The notes beneath the pieces were generated by a model, which did no database searches, was not told the origin of the DNA, and saw only the letters and a program-made list of their open reading frames with translations. Below, piece after piece: positions 18,361 to 26,285 of a stretch of DNA of 64,000 bases. The stretch's first letter is position 1, and each line of letters opens with the position of its first letter. The DNA is from CAYFYS01 sp965202905 (GTDB lineage Bacteria; Pseudomonadota; Alphaproteobacteria; MPNO01): positions 2,604,001 to 2,668,000 of the forward strand of contig OZ241868.1 in assembly GCA_965202905.1 (NCBI GenBank), read 5' to 3'. The position numbers and the translations under genes were made by a program.

Positions 18361-18588
18361 TCAGGCGCACTCGTGCGGGCCGCCTGCCGGAACGAAGGCG
18401 CCGCAGCGCGGACAGGGCTCCAGATCTTCGCCCGGGCGCTCCGGCGCGGCCCTTCGCGCGCGGGCCAAGCGATCCTTTTCCCTGTCCTGCTGGACCTGCT
18501 GGTAGCGCGACAGCCAGCGGAACCCGTACCAGACGAGCGCGATGACCGCGGCGAGCGCGATCAGCTTTTGCAGGCTGAACCCGAGCAC
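18361..18588 (-). CDS. Small membrane protein with C-terminal zinc-ribbon-like CxxC/HxC end
   Basis: A 75-residue protein with one N-terminal membrane helix (KLIALAAVIALVWYGFRWL), a charged segment, and a C-terminal knuckle CPRCGAFVPAGGPHEC that could bind one zinc. Similar small proteins sit between glyQ and the S49 peptidase gene in other alphaproteobacteria, from memory. It should be an inner-membrane protein with its metal-binding tail in the cytosol. Function unknown. Confidence 0.75.
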   Translation of the reverse strand: MLGFSLQKLIALAAVIALVWYGFRWLSRYQQVQQDREKDRLARARRAAPERPGEDLEPCPRCGAFVPAGGPHECA

Positions 18589-18628
18589 GGTCCGGTTCCG
18601 CGGGTCGAGCGCATTGCCGAAATACGGC

Positions 18629-19534
18629 TCACAGGCCGAAGCGCTTCCACATCGCCCATTCGTCGAGCGCGGTCGCGATCTCCAAAGCGAAATCGCCCGG
18701 CGCCCGGCGGTCGAGCGCGACCGCGCTGTCCAGCCCGATGCCGAAGCGCCGCAGACTCGATCTCTGGACGATCGGCTGCATCCGCACGTTCTCGCCGAAG
18801 CGCTCGCGCAGGACCGAGCGCATGTCCCCCAGACCGTCGACCAGCCCGAGCTCGACCGCCTGGCGGCCGGTCCAGAATTCGCCCGAGAACAGCATCGCGT
18901 CCTCGCCTTTCAGCCGCCTGCCGCGCCGGGCGCGCACGGTGGCCTTGAAGGACTCGTGCATCGCCGATTGCAGGCCCAGCAGGCTCTGGAGGTCCTGCTC
19001 GGCCTCCGGACGGAAGGGATCAAGCATGCCCTTGCGCGCGCCCGCCGTGTGGACCCGGCGCTCGATGCCGTGGCGCGCGATGAAGTCGGCAAAGCCGAAC
19101 CCGGCGGCGATCACGCCGATCGAGCCGACGATCGAGTTCTCGTCAGCGAAGATCTCGTCGCCCGCACAGGCGAGCCAGTAGCCGCCCGAGGCGGCCACGT
19201 CCTCGGTGAAGGCGATCACGGGGACGCCGCGCTCCTCGGCGCACTGGCGGATCCTCCGGGAGATCAGCCCGCTCTGGACCGGCGATCCGCCCGGGGAGTT
19301 GATGGACAGCGCCACTGCAGACAGGCGGCGCGGCGCGAACGCCCGATCGATCGATCGCTCAAGGCCGGCGAGGTTCAATCCGCCGCCGCGCGCGAACCGG
19401 GTCCGGCCGATAGCGCCGCTGAGCCGCAGCACCGAGACCAAAGGCGCCGGCCGGCGCAGCCGCCGCACCGGCATCCACCGACGCCAGCCGTGCGGCCGGG
19501 CGGTGGTGTCGCCGAGGGGAACCGCGTCGCTCAT
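18629..19534 (-). CDS. sppA: S49 family peptidase (SppA/SohB-like, single domain)
   Basis: A 301-residue protein of the S49 signal-peptide-peptidase family. It has the oxyanion region ALSINSPGGSPVQSGLI, the catalytic Ser in EDVAASGGYWLACAGDEI and the general-base Lys in TAGARKGMLDPFRPEAE. A single copy of the domain makes it like SohB or archaeal SppA, which assemble as ring oligomers at the membrane; no clear N-terminal membrane helix is visible, so it may be cytosolic or peripheral. The ATG at 19534 was chosen over an ATG at 19570; a 16-base inverted repeat lies directly upstream of it. Confidence 0.88.
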   Translation of the reverse strand: MSDAVPLGDTTARPHGWRRWMPVRRLRRPAPLVSVLRLSGAIGRTRFARGGGLNLAGLERSIDRAFAPRRLSAVALSINSPGGSPVQSGLISRRIRQCAEERGVPVIAFTEDVAASGGYWLACAGDEIFADENSIVGSIGVIAAGFGFADFIARHGIERRVHTAGARKGMLDPFRPEAEQDLQSLLGLQSAMHESFKATVRARRGRRLKGEDAMLFSGEFWTGRQAVELGLVDGLGDMRSVLRERFGENVRMQPIVQRSSLRRFGIGLDSAVALDRRAPGDFALEIATALDEWAMWKRFGL

Positions 19535-19536
19535 AG

Positions 19537-19552
19537 CACTATAGATATAGTG
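19537..19552. promoter_or_regulatory. AT-rich inverted repeat just before the S49 peptidase start
   Basis: CACTATA and TATAGTG form perfect 7-base arms around the two bases GA. It lies 3 bases before the ATG at 19534, in an otherwise GC-rich setting. It could be a repressor site, a small mRNA hairpin covering the ribosome site, or chance. Confidence 0.4.
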
Positions 19553-19580
19553 TGCGAGCCCGATCGCCAAGCGCGGCCGC

Positions 19581-20330
19581 TCAGATCCGAAGCGGGCCGC
19601 CGCGCAGCACCGCCTCGGCCTCGGGCGTGTAGGCGCCGTCCGCTTCGTGCAGCACCATGCCGGAGACCAGCCGCAGCGGGCCAGCGACGCCGGTCCGCGC
19701 GCGAATCAGCACCCGCTTCGCCGCTCCCGCCCCGGCGCGCGGCCAGAGCGGGAAGACCGCGATATCGCCGGCCTTCCCCGCCAACGCTGCAAGAACCTCG
19801 CCCAGCCGGTCGGCCCGGTGGATCAGGGTCAGCGTGCCCTTGCGGCGGAGCATCGCGGCCGCGAAGCCGATCCAGGTCGCGAGACCGGCCGTACTCTCGA
19901 CCCGCGCGACCGCGCGGGCCTCGGTGTCGGGCCTGCCGGTCGTACCGGCTTCGAAGAACGGCGGGTTCATCATCGCGTGGTCGTAGGCGCCGGGCGCCAG
20001 GCGCGGCGGCGGGCGGGCGAGATCGCCCGCCATCACGTCGACCCGGCGCTCCAGTCCATTGAGCCGGGCGTTCTCGCCGGCGAGCCGGACGAGATCGACC
20101 TGGCGTTCCAGCCCGACCACCCGGCAGCCGGGCACCCGTCGGGCGAGGCATAACGCGGCCGCGCCGATCCCCGCACCGGGCTCGATCACCGACTGGCCGT
20201 CCCCGGCCGGCACCGCGGCGGCGAGCAGGACGGTGTCGATCGCGACCCGGAAACCGTCGCGCGGCTGGCGGATGGCGATGGCGCCGCCGAGCAGGCGGTC
20301 TTCGGTGACATCCTCGCGCGGCGCGCTCAT
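19581..20330 (-). CDS. TrmN6-like tRNA1(Val) adenine-N6 methyltransferase family protein
   Basis: A 249-residue SAM-dependent methyltransferase. It has the SAM motif VIEPGAGIGAAALCLARR, an acidic residue at GLERQVDLVRLA and the catalytic motif NPPFF in HAMMNPPFFEAGT, the NPP(Y/F) signature of N6-adenine and N5-glutamine methyltransferases. The order with DUF2007 and S49 peptidase matches TrmN6 relatives (YfiC, tRNA1-Val A37). The start overlaps the DUF2007 stop by 4 bases (ATGA), so the two are coupled. Assignment to tRNA is by family only. Confidence 0.82.
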   Translation of the reverse strand: MSAPREDVTEDRLLGGAIAIRQPRDGFRVAIDTVLLAAAVPAGDGQSVIEPGAGIGAAALCLARRVPGCRVVGLERQVDLVRLAGENARLNGLERRVDVMAGDLARPPPRLAPGAYDHAMMNPPFFEAGTTGRPDTEARAVARVESTAGLATWIGFAAAMLRRKGTLTLIHRADRLGEVLAALAGKAGDIAVFPLWPRAGAGAAKRVLIRARTGVAGPLRLVSGMVLHEADGAYTPEAEAVLRGGPLRI

Positions 20331-20551
20331 TCCCGGCTCAGCCGCGCGCCCTCGCCGGCTTCGGTGAGGATGCGCCGCGCCCGCTCGTGCTCGGAATCCT
20401 CGACCATCACCCGGCGGGGGATGGCGTAGGTGCTGCCCTCGAGCACCGACATGTGCGAATCGAGCACCGACGCTTCGATGCCTTCCGAACGGAGCAGGGC
20501 CTGAATCCAGGACAGGAAAACCAAGTCGTTGGTCCGCAGCAGCTCCCGCAT
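20327..20551 (-). CDS. DUF2007 domain protein
   Basis: A 74-residue protein with the DUF2007 pattern: MRELLRTNDLVFLSWIQALLRSEGIEA, then SVLEGSTYAIPRRVMVEDSEHERARRILTEAG. These small ferredoxin-fold-like proteins resemble signal-transducing PII relatives but have no proven role. It is the first gene of the minus-strand housekeeping run and is divergent from the polyprenyl synthase gene. The ATG at 20551 is preferred to one at 20587 that would enter the divergent promoter region. Confidence 0.85.
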   Translation of the reverse strand: MRELLRTNDLVFLSWIQALLRSEGIEASVLDSHMSVLEGSTYAIPRRVMVEDSEHERARRILTEAGEGARLSRE

Positions 20552-20673
20552 CGTCGGACTCTCGGCCTTTCGGGCGATTGGTCGCACGCCACGCGGGCCA
20601 GCTTGACGCTGCCCGCGGCGGGACTATGTTCCGTCTGGCTGTCTAGCATCTTCCCGCGCGGAGAACAAAGCCC

Positions 20674-21696
20674 GTGAGTGCGGTCGTTGAGTTCGGACGC
20701 GACCCGGATCCGTGCCGCGGTCCCAGCCTGGACAGGCTGACGGCCCTGACCTCCGAAGACCTCCACCGGGTCAACCTGACCATCGTCGAGCACATGAAGA
20801 GCCCGGTGCTGCTGATCCCGCAGCTTGCCGGGCACATCGTGGCCTCGGGCGGCAAGCGGCTGCGGCCGATGATCACGCTGGCCTCGGCCCGGCTGTTCGA
20901 CTACTGCGGCGCGCGCCATATCGGGCTTGCCGCGTGCGTGGAGTTCATTCACACGGCGACCTTGCTGCACGACGATGTGGTCGACGAGAGCGACCTGCGG
21001 CGAGGCGAGGCGACGGCGAACGCGGTCTGGGGCAACAAGGCCCCGGTCCTGGTCGGCGACTTCCTGTTCAGCCGCTCGTTCGAGCTCATGGTCGCGGACG
21101 GATCGCTCGATGTGCTGGGGATTCTTTCCGAGGCGGCCTCGGTCATCGCCGAGGGCGAGGTGCTGCAGTTGATGACCGCCAACGACACCGAGACCGCCGA
21201 GGAGGACTATCTGGAGGTGATCCGCGCCAAGACGGCGCGGCTGTTCGCGGCTGCAGCCGAGATCGGCGGGGTGGTCGCCGGCCGCGCCGAAGCCGAGCGC
21301 GCGGCGCTGCGCACCTTCGGGCATAACCTCGGCATGGCCTTCCAGCTTGCCGACGATGTGCTCGACTACTCGGCCCGACAGGCGACGCTGGGCAAGACAG
21401 TGGGCGATGACTTCCGCGAGGGCAAGATCACCTTGCCCATCGTGCTGGCGTTCCGCGCAGCGGATGAGGACACCCGCGAGTTCTGGCGGCGGACGCTGGA
21501 GGATCTCGAGCAGAAGAAGGGCGACCTCAAGCGCGCGATCGCGCTGCTGGAGCGCAGCGGCGCACTGCGCGCGACGCTCGAACAGGCGCACCACTACGCC
21601 GCGCGCGCGCGCCAGGCGCTCGACGACCTGCCCAGGGGCGAGGCCCACGCCGCGCTGTGCGAGAGCCTGGATTTCGCCGTGGAGCGGGCCTTTTAG
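20674..21696 (+). CDS. ispB: Polyprenyl (probably octa-/decaprenyl) diphosphate synthase
   Basis: A 340-residue trans-isoprenyl diphosphate synthase starting with GTG. The two aspartate-rich motifs are DDVVD at 100-104 and DDVLD at 227-231, and GGKRLRPMITLA is the isopentenyl diphosphate site. The residues before the first motif (small, not bulky aromatic) fit a long-chain enzyme making the ubiquinone side chain. In alphaproteobacteria this gene is commonly divergent from the DUF2007/TrmN6/S49 block, as here. Chain length cannot be fixed by eye, so the symbol is provisional. Confidence 0.9.
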   Translation: MSAVVEFGRDPDPCRGPSLDRLTALTSEDLHRVNLTIVEHMKSPVLLIPQLAGHIVASGGKRLRPMITLASARLFDYCGARHIGLAACVEFIHTATLLHDDVVDESDLRRGEATANAVWGNKAPVLVGDFLFSRSFELMVADGSLDVLGILSEAASVIAEGEVLQLMTANDTETAEEDYLEVIRAKTARLFAAAAEIGGVVAGRAEAERAALRTFGHNLGMAFQLADDVLDYSARQATLGKTVGDDFREGKITLPIVLAFRAADEDTREFWRRTLEDLEQKKGDLKRAIALLERSGALRATLEQAHHYAARARQALDDLPRGEAHAALCESLDFAVERAF

Positions 21697-21791
21697 GGCC
21701 TGCGGCACGCCCCGGGAACCGGCGGGCTCCTTGCGGTTGCGACCGTTGCGAGGCAACGCGCGAGCCGCTATAAGACCATCCCGCACAGGGT

Positions 21792-21868
21792 CGGAGTGTA
21801 GCTCAGCCTGGTAGAGCACTGTCTTCGGGAGGCAGGGGCCGGTGGTTCGAATCCACTCACTCCGACCA
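21792..21868 (+). tRNA. tRNA-Pro, anticodon CGG
   Basis: The cloverleaf folds fully: acceptor stem CGGAGTG/CACTCCG, D stem GCTC/GAGC, anticodon stem CTGTC/GGCAG with loop TTCGGGA (anticodon CGG at 21826-21828), T arm GGTGG-TTCGAAT-CCACT, discriminator A and an encoded CCA. No repeat of its 3' end or integrase gene was seen nearby. Confidence 0.96.
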
Positions 21869-21900
21869 GCGATTCCCACAAAATCGAAGATTTATCGCAC

Positions 21901-21926
21901 GTCGCAGACACTCTGCGATCTGCGAC
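21901..21926 (+). terminator. Possible hairpin terminator after tRNA-Pro
   Basis: GTCGCAGA and TCTGCGAC form a perfect 8-base stem around a 10-base loop, 32 bases beyond the tRNA CCA. There is no T-run after it, so this is at best a weak intrinsic terminator or an RNA processing structure. Confidence 0.35.
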
Positions 21927-22022
21927 AAGAAGGGCTGCGGATCAATAGACGGGTCGAGCGCCGGTGAGGCGGCCTCGCCTGTCCCGGGGCTGGGGCCGGC
22001 AACCGATCGGGAGAGGGCGCAC

Positions 22023-23795
22023 GTGAGCAGGCAGGCCGCGGATCCGGTGGTGACCGAGCTGGTCCGCAACGGCGTGATGGCGGTGAGCGAGGAGATGAAG
22101 ACCAACCTCATGCGCACCGCCTACAACATGATCATCTACGAGGCGCTCGACTTCACCGTCGGGCTGTTCACCGCGGACGGCCAGACGATCTCGATCGGGC
22201 TCGGGCTGCCGATGTTCATCCGCGGCATGGCCGAGACGCTGAAGGCCAAGCTCGCCCATTTCGGCCCGGAGGGGATCGCGCCCGGCGACATCCTCGTCAC
22301 CAACGACGCCTATATCACCGGCAGCCACCTCAACCACATCACCCTCAGCCTGCCGATCTACCACGACGGCGAGCTGGTCGCCTTCGCCTGCTGCATGGCC
22401 CACTGGCTCGACATCGGCGGGACGCTCCAGGGCATCACCACCGACATTTATTCCGAAGGCCTCCAGCTTCCCGTGCTCAAGCTGCAGAAGGCGGGCGTTC
22501 TCGACCGCGACCTGGTCGATCTGATCGCCATGAACGTGCGGATGCCCGAGCGCGCGCTGGGCGATTTGCGCGCCCAGCTCACCGCGGTGAAGACCGGCGA
22601 GCGCGGCTATCTCGGCCTCATCGGGCGCTACGGCAAGGACGCGGTCGCGGCCAGCATCGCGGCCGTCATGGACCAGTCCGAACAGGCCGCGCGCGAGCGC
22701 ACCGCCTCGATCCCCGACGGCGTCTACAAGGCCGAGGCCTTCATGGACGATGACGGGATCGACGTTGGCAAGACGGTGCCGATCCGCGTCCGCGTCGAGG
22801 TCGCGGGCGAGACCATGACCATCGACCTCACCGACGTCTCGGCCCAGGTCAAGGGCTTCTACAACTCCGGCATCACGACCGCCTATGCCTGCGCGCAGGT
22901 CGCCTACAAGTGCCTCACCTCGCCCACCGACTATCCGATCAACGACGGCAGCTTCCGGCCGCTGACCACCGTCATCCCGCCCGGCCGGGTCGTCAGCGCC
23001 CGGAAGCCGGCGGCCATGCGGAGCTGGATGAGCTTTCCGATGACCATCGTGGACGCGATCTTCAAGGCGCTGGCTCCGGCGGCGCCCGAACGGATCGCGG
23101 CCGGCCACCACGCCGACCTGATGATGGGCCGGATGAACGGGATCGACCCGGCCCGCGCCAGGCTGTTCATCGGCGCGATCGGCCCGACCGGCGGCGGCTG
23201 GGGCGCCAAGCACGACAGCGACGGGGTGAGCGCGACGGTCTGCCTCAACGACGGCGATACTCACAACAGCCCGTCGGAGCTGATGGAGGTCAACTACCCG
23301 ATCCTCATCGAGCGTCACGGGCTGATCGCGGACTCCGGCGGTGCCGGGCGGCATCGCGGCGGGCTCGGCATCGAATACATCGTCAAGGCGCGTTCGCCGC
23401 TCAACTTCAACAGCCAGGCCGAGCGCGCCAACTGCGAACCGTGGGGGCTGGAGGGCGGGCTTGACGGACGGGGCAACCGGATTGCACTCCGGGTGGACGG
23501 CGCGCCGGGACCGGAGTTCTCCAACGCCAAGGTTTTCTGGCGGAGAATCGAGGCGGACGACGCCTTCATCGTCAACTCCGGCGGCGGCGGCGGGTTCGGC
23601 TCGCCGCTGGAGCGGCCGGCCGGGCGCGTACGCGAGGATGTACGCCAGGGCTATGTCAGCCTCGAAGCCGCCCACGCGCTCTATGGCGTGGTCATCGACC
23701 CCGAGACGCTCGCCCTCGATGCGGCGGCGACCGAACGGGTCCGCGCGGCAATGGCAATGCTCAACGCGGCGGACCGGACAGAGAAAGGCCGCTGA
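22023..23795 (+). CDS. Hydantoinase B/oxoprolinase family protein (HyuB/acetone carboxylase alpha-like)
   Basis: A 590-residue protein starting with GTG after GGGAGAGG. It begins DPVVTELVRNGVMAVSEEMKTNLMRTAYN, the standard HyuB opening, and keeps DILVTNDAYITGSHLNHITL and the C-terminal GGAGRHRGGLGIEYIV and GGGGGFGSPLERP motifs. HyuB proteins are one subunit of ATP-dependent hydantoinases, 5-oxoprolinases and acetone carboxylases; the partner HyuA (ATPase) is normally adjacent but is absent here. Either HyuA is encoded elsewhere or this subunit has been recruited alone. It is convergent with the CoxL-type gene. Confidence 0.9.
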   Translation: MSRQAADPVVTELVRNGVMAVSEEMKTNLMRTAYNMIIYEALDFTVGLFTADGQTISIGLGLPMFIRGMAETLKAKLAHFGPEGIAPGDILVTNDAYITGSHLNHITLSLPIYHDGELVAFACCMAHWLDIGGTLQGITTDIYSEGLQLPVLKLQKAGVLDRDLVDLIAMNVRMPERALGDLRAQLTAVKTGERGYLGLIGRYGKDAVAASIAAVMDQSEQAARERTASIPDGVYKAEAFMDDDGIDVGKTVPIRVRVEVAGETMTIDLTDVSAQVKGFYNSGITTAYACAQVAYKCLTSPTDYPINDGSFRPLTTVIPPGRVVSARKPAAMRSWMSFPMTIVDAIFKALAPAAPERIAAGHHADLMMGRMNGIDPARARLFIGAIGPTGGGWGAKHDSDGVSATVCLNDGDTHNSPSELMEVNYPILIERHGLIADSGGAGRHRGGLGIEYIVKARSPLNFNSQAERANCEPWGLEGGLDGRGNRIALRVDGAPGPEFSNAKVFWRRIEADDAFIVNSGGGGGFGSPLERPAGRVREDVRQGYVSLEAAHALYGVVIDPETLALDAAATERVRAAMAMLNAADRTEKGR

Positions 23796-23832
23796 AGGCG
23801 CTTCGCCGTGCCCGCACCGCGCCGGACGGGCT

Positions 23833-26172
23833 TCAACATGCGCGGGGCTCGCGGGTCTCCCGGATCAGCGCAGCGATCTCGGACGGGGCGATCGGCGCCC
23901 GACCGAGACGAACGCCGAACGGCGCCAGCGCGTCTTCGACGGCCGAGATCACCGCCGCCGGCAGCGGCACGCCGCCACACTCGCCCACGCCTTTCACGCC
24001 GATCGGGTTCTGCGGCGTCGGCGCGCCGCAATGCACGATCTCGACCGGCGGCATCTCGGGCGCCGAGACCAGAAGGTAGTCGGCGAGCGTCGTGGTCAAC
24101 GGCTGGGCGTCCTCGTCGTAGCCCATCCACTCGAACAGCGCATCGCCCAGGCCGTGCGCGGCGCCGCCCACAACCTGGCCATCGGCCATTGCCGGGTTGA
24201 CCAGAACGCCGCTGTCATGGGCCAGCACGTAGCGCAGCATCCGGACCTCGCCCGATTCGACATCCACCTCGATTTCGGCCACGGCGGTCCCGCTCGAATA
24301 CGCCATGTCGTCGAGGACGACGGTCTCGGTCGCCTCCATGCCGGGGGCGATGCCGCCCGGCAGCGTGTAGCCCGGGGCGCCGGCGACCGAGCGCGCGATC
24401 TCCTTGAGCGCGACCTTCATGTCGGAAACGCCGCGCACGCGAACCTCGCCGTCGACGATCTCAAGATCCTCCTCCGAGGCCTCGAGCAAGTGGGCCGCAA
24501 CCTTGAACGCCTTGTCGCGCACCTTGATCGCGGCGACATGGGCGGAGCTGCCCGCGGTGACGGTGAGCCGGCTGTTGGCGGCGCCGAGGCCCAGCGGCGT
24601 CGCCGCGGTGTCGCCGGCGGTCACGACGATGTCCTCGAGCGCAACCCCGAGCACCTCGCCAACGACCTGAGCCAGCATCGTCCGGGCGCCCTGGCCGAGC
24701 GCCGCGCCGCCGGTCATGACGTGGACATGCCCGGACCCGCCGATACGAACAGTCGCGATTTCGAACGGGCCGCGTCCGGTCGCCTTGACGAAGTTGGCCA
24801 TGCCGATCCCGATATAGCGGCCCTCGGCGCGCGCGGCCTCGCGCCGCGCCGAAAAGCCGTCCCAGCCGGCGCGGTCGAGCGCGATCGCCTGGCAGGCCGG
24901 ATAGTCGCCGCTGTCGAGAACGATCGGCAGGCCGCTCCGGGACTCGATCGGCAGCGTACACGGCATCCTCTCCGGGCCGATCAGGTTGCGCCGGCGCACC
25001 TCGACGCGGTCGAGGCCAAGCTCGCGAGCTACCCGGTCGAGCAGCCGCTCCATCACGAACGTGCCCTGCGGGTGGCCCGCACCGCGCACCGGGGTCGCCG
25101 GAACCTTGTTGGTGAGCGCGAGCCGGACCGTCATGCGATAGGCCGGGACGTCGTAGCCGAGCGGCACCGATTCGGCGGCGTTATGTCCGAGGTTGACGCC
25201 GCGCGCGGTGAACGCCCCGTGGTCGTGGACCATGTCCCCGCGGACTCCCCGGATTCGGCCCTCGGCGTCGACCGCGATCTCGGCCTCCCAGTACTGATCC
25301 CGCTCCTGGGTGGTGGCGACGAAGTGCTCGCGCCGATCCTCGATCCACTTGACCGGCCGGCCGAGCAGCATGGCGGCGAGCGTGAGCGTCACGTCCTCCT
25401 GGTAGACCACCAGCTTGGGGCCGAACCCGCCGCCGATCTCCGGCGTCAGCACGCGGAACCGCTCCTCGTCGCGGCCGGTCATGTCGACCAGCACGTTGCG
25501 CAGCGAATGCGGCATCTGGGTCGAGCTCCACAAGGTGACCACGTCGCGCGCCGAATCGTGGCTCGCCAGGCAGCCGCGGCATTCGATCGAATGGCCGCCG
25601 CCGCGGTGGAGCCAGATCGATTCGGCAAACACGTGGGCAGCGCCGGCGAATGCCGCGTCGGTGTCGCCGTAGGCCATGTCGAGCTCGGCCAACAGGTTGT
25701 GGGGCGCCCCGGCATGGACCGGAGGCGCGGCGGCGGCAAGGGCGGCGCGGCAGTCCGACGCCGCCGGCAGCGGCTCCCAGTCGACATCGACCAGCGCGGC
25801 GGCGTCCTCGGCGATGTAGCGGGTCTCCGCGAACACCGCCGCTACGGGCTCGCCGACATGGACGGCCTCGCCGCGCGCGAGCGCCGGGCGATTCCGCTCC
25901 TGCCGGTAGCTCGGGCTCGGCAGGCCGACGACCAGCTCTTCGTTGACCAGCAGCGGCCGCAGGTCTTCCAGGGTAAGCACCGCGTGGACGCCGGGATGAG
26001 CGCGAGCCCGGCCGGACTCGATGCCGCGAATGGCCGCGTGGCCGTGCGGGCTCCGCACGAACGCCGCTTCGAGCATCCCGGGAAGACTCAGGTCGTCGAC
26101 GAACCGCGCACGCCCGCGCAGCAGCGCCGGGTCCTCCAGCCGTTTGACCCGCTCTCCAAACACCTTCGCCAC
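23833..26172 (-). CDS. Xanthine dehydrogenase/CoxL-type molybdopterin-binding subunit
   Basis: A 779-residue large subunit of the molybdenum hydroxylase family. It begins VFGERVKRLEDPALLRGRARFVDDL, the family start, and has EIGGGFGPKLVVYQEDVTLTLAA, the VRGAGHPQGTFVMERLLD loop and the C-terminal GVKGVGECGGVPLPAAV with the catalytic Glu. The RGAG(H)PQ sequence differs from the more usual RGAGRPE, and there is no AYxCSFR CO-dehydrogenase loop, so the substrate is probably an aldehyde or N-heterocycle. The FAD and 2Fe-2S subunits (CoxM, CoxS) are not in the window. The GTG at 26172 follows GGGAGG and is chosen over an upstream ATG at 26250. Confidence 0.9.
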   Translation of the reverse strand: MAKVFGERVKRLEDPALLRGRARFVDDLSLPGMLEAAFVRSPHGHAAIRGIESGRARAHPGVHAVLTLEDLRPLLVNEELVVGLPSPSYRQERNRPALARGEAVHVGEPVAAVFAETRYIAEDAAALVDVDWEPLPAASDCRAALAAAAPPVHAGAPHNLLAELDMAYGDTDAAFAGAAHVFAESIWLHRGGGHSIECRGCLASHDSARDVVTLWSSTQMPHSLRNVLVDMTGRDEERFRVLTPEIGGGFGPKLVVYQEDVTLTLAAMLLGRPVKWIEDRREHFVATTQERDQYWEAEIAVDAEGRIRGVRGDMVHDHGAFTARGVNLGHNAAESVPLGYDVPAYRMTVRLALTNKVPATPVRGAGHPQGTFVMERLLDRVARELGLDRVEVRRRNLIGPERMPCTLPIESRSGLPIVLDSGDYPACQAIALDRAGWDGFSARREAARAEGRYIGIGMANFVKATGRGPFEIATVRIGGSGHVHVMTGGAALGQGARTMLAQVVGEVLGVALEDIVVTAGDTAATPLGLGAANSRLTVTAGSSAHVAAIKVRDKAFKVAAHLLEASEEDLEIVDGEVRVRGVSDMKVALKEIARSVAGAPGYTLPGGIAPGMEATETVVLDDMAYSSGTAVAEIEVDVESGEVRMLRYVLAHDSGVLVNPAMADGQVVGGAAHGLGDALFEWMGYDEDAQPLTTTLADYLLVSAPEMPPVEIVHCGAPTPQNPIGVKGVGECGGVPLPAAVISAVEDALAPFGVRLGRAPIAPSEIAALIRETREPRAC

Positions 26173-26285
26173 GCGCGCGCCTCCCGCATCGATCCGCCGA
26201 CCGGGCCAGTCTAGCGCGAAGGCCCGATCACGACGCAGGCCTTTGCGCAAACCGCCGACCGATGCCCCGGGCGCTCCCCGGACCG

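Noticed and set aside
21792..21868. tRNA-Pro as an integration site for an island
   Set aside because: No integrase gene or repeat of the tRNA 3' end was seen in the following region, and the next genes look like ordinary chromosome.
23341..26214. Plus-strand open frame of 957 codons opposite the CoxL-type gene
   Set aside because: Arg/Ala/Gly-rich antisense of a recognisable molybdopterin-binding subunit; no motif of its own.
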